A DNA stretch of 64,000 nt from Dermatophagoides farinae (lineage: Eukaryota > Arthropoda > Arachnida > Sarcoptiformes > Pyroglyphidae): assembly GCF_024713945.1 (NCBI RefSeq), contig NC_134681.1, positions 2,728,001 through 2,792,000 of the forward strand, in the 5' to 3' direction. The position numbers and the translations under genes are program-made. The notes beneath the pieces are model-generated. The model saw only the letters and a program-made list of their open reading frames with translations, was not told the DNA's origin and did not search any database. Shown one piece after another: positions 62,364 to 64,000 of the stretch. Every line of letters begins with the position of its first letter. The first letter of the stretch is position 1.

Positions 62364-64000
62364 AAACAATTCATTAATGAATGAATCCTTTCTCTCATCT
62401 TTTGTCACTGTCTATGAAAGTGAATTAAAACGCAAGAAGGCAAATGAGCAAATGAAAAAATTTCGAGTTATAGATATAATGGGTGTGTCTGTGTGTGGGT
62501 AACATGAGTGAACAAAAAATGAATACATTAAGGACTGGAAAATAATGCAATCAACAAAACATCAACAACATTGTCATTGTTGAAAGTGAGAGCCTCTTTC
62601 TTTCCATATATCTCGTAAACATTGTTGTTGATATCTGAGAGTTCAAACTTGAAAATGTCGACGAGTTTTGAGTCTGTCTGTGTGTGTGTGTTTGTGCTTG
62701 TGATTTTTGTTTTTTTTGAATGTTTATAGTCTTTGTTTGTTGTTGTCATACTGAGGATGGCCATTAGACGAGATCAAATATCTAAAGTGTTGAGAAAGAA
62801 TGCTAGTTTCAAGAGCAAGAGACATCATTAGCCTTGAAAGCATATGACCGGATCCATAGATGAATGCATGGTTGTTTTTCTTTCATCATTGCTGCAACAT
62901 TGAACACTTGGTTGGCTGAGAAATTATCATCATTGGATAAACGATGTGATATACTTGTTTTGTAATTTGGCATTTTTCTCTTGTTTCCGGCCCACCAAAG
63001 TGACTGCCTCAATGTTTTCTTCATTCATTCATTCATTGATCGTATGACGTCATTGATCATTTTGGCATTAGAGAATATTGCACAAAACAATTATGTGGAC
63101 ATGATTCTCCAATGTTTTGATTGCTGCTGAACATTTTTGTTGAAAAATGAAACAATGATGATAATTGAATGGAATTTGGCAATTTTGTTTTCATTGATTT
63201 GTGTATAATAAATGTATTGATAGATGGCAAAGAATCATTTTCCAACCACATTCGACATGAAACCAATGTTGCTCATAACAAATGCATCTATAGAGGAATG
63301 CTGAATTATTGGGGTAGTGTCTGTTTATTGTTGAGCCACCACACTCTTCACAGCAGATGAAATAATATTCACCTCTGAAATGTACATGTAGGAAATGGAT
63401 TCCCAAGAATCGCGAACAAATTGTCAATGTAAATGATGAAATGAGAATCTCGTTTTTTCTACATCTCAAATGGCTTTAATTTTTCCTTTCCCTCAAGAAA
63501 TCGGATTCTCACTTTGCGAAAATATTAAAGACGAAATCATGAGCGGCGTTTTGCTTTTTTTCTGCTTGATGATTGAAATGAACATGAAAATGAATTGATC
63601 GTATTCGTATAGTATAGTTTCTCTCATTGAGTGGAGCTCAACAATTTTGAGATTTTCTCAGATTTTCCAAACGGACAAATGACACTAATGATAATGGTTG
63701 CAGCGGTTGTCGTCACAGTTTCTCGTTTTTCTTGCACCATTCCAATGTATTAAATAATGAAAATGTCAATTCATTTGTCCATTCTACTCTCTATCGTCAT
63801 GTTATATTTTAATGGAAAAAATTTGACCGATCCGGGTTGCCAAAGAAATTATTTTTTACAACACCGTGCACACAGTGATTGGTGTCGGAAAAAATTGATT
63901 GCCTTGATTTTGAATTGATGAAGGCCAAGAGAATCGTTTGCCAAGTATGGCATGAAGCCAACATGAAGCCAACATTGAAAAAATTAATCTTGACCATTTC

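Overview
The window is nuclear DNA of an animal. Genes are split by mostly short GT-AG introns (about 55-130 bp, a few of several kb). The intergenic DNA is very AT-rich and full of GAT/CAT-type triplet repeats and CT/GT microsatellites. Protein families and codon use fit an arthropod. The compact introns, His/Asn/Gln/Ser-rich insertions, a secreted cystatin and an ecdysteroid-type P450 suggest an acariform mite of the dust-mite kind. That taxonomic guess is inference and was not tested by a search.

Layout. 1-10.4 kb holds no supported host gene. It contains a well-delimited 2.33 kb transposable element (1539-3867) with 230 bp terminal inverted repeats built from short tandem motifs and a 9 bp target-site duplication, the architecture of Foldback-type elements. 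Decayed gag/protease pieces of retroelements lie inside it. 10.5-10.9 kb holds a single-exon secreted cystatin (+). 13.1-36.0 kb holds one long + strand gene for a KIF26/VAB-8-type kinesin-like protein (six coding exons, about 1211 aa). Its first intron is 14.6 kb and its third coding exon is preceded by a 4.4 kb intron.

36.3-40.5 kb holds a - strand ClC-3/4/5-type chloride/proton exchanger with two alternative first coding exons. 41.6-45.9 kb holds a + strand phospholipase C gamma (four coding exons, 1353 aa). 46.3-47.9 kb holds a + strand mitochondrial-clan cytochrome P450, best matching the CYP302A1 (disembodied) type. 49.3-50.1 kb holds a - strand DIRAS-family small GTPase (three coding exons, 202 aa). 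From 50.1 kb to the end I see no gene I can defend, only microsatellites (including a 260 bp CT tract), a few inverted repeats and one weak candidate signal-peptide exon.

The gene-dense core is 27.9-50.1 kb. The KIF26-like and ClC genes converge with 351 bp between stop codons, ClC and PLC gamma diverge from a 1.1 kb shared upstream region, PLC gamma and the P450 are in tandem, and the P450 and DIRAS genes converge. Nothing suggests a joint pathway; the genes are ordinary neighbours. All exon joins below were derived by hand from splice consensus and phase, and every internal junction keeps the reading frame.
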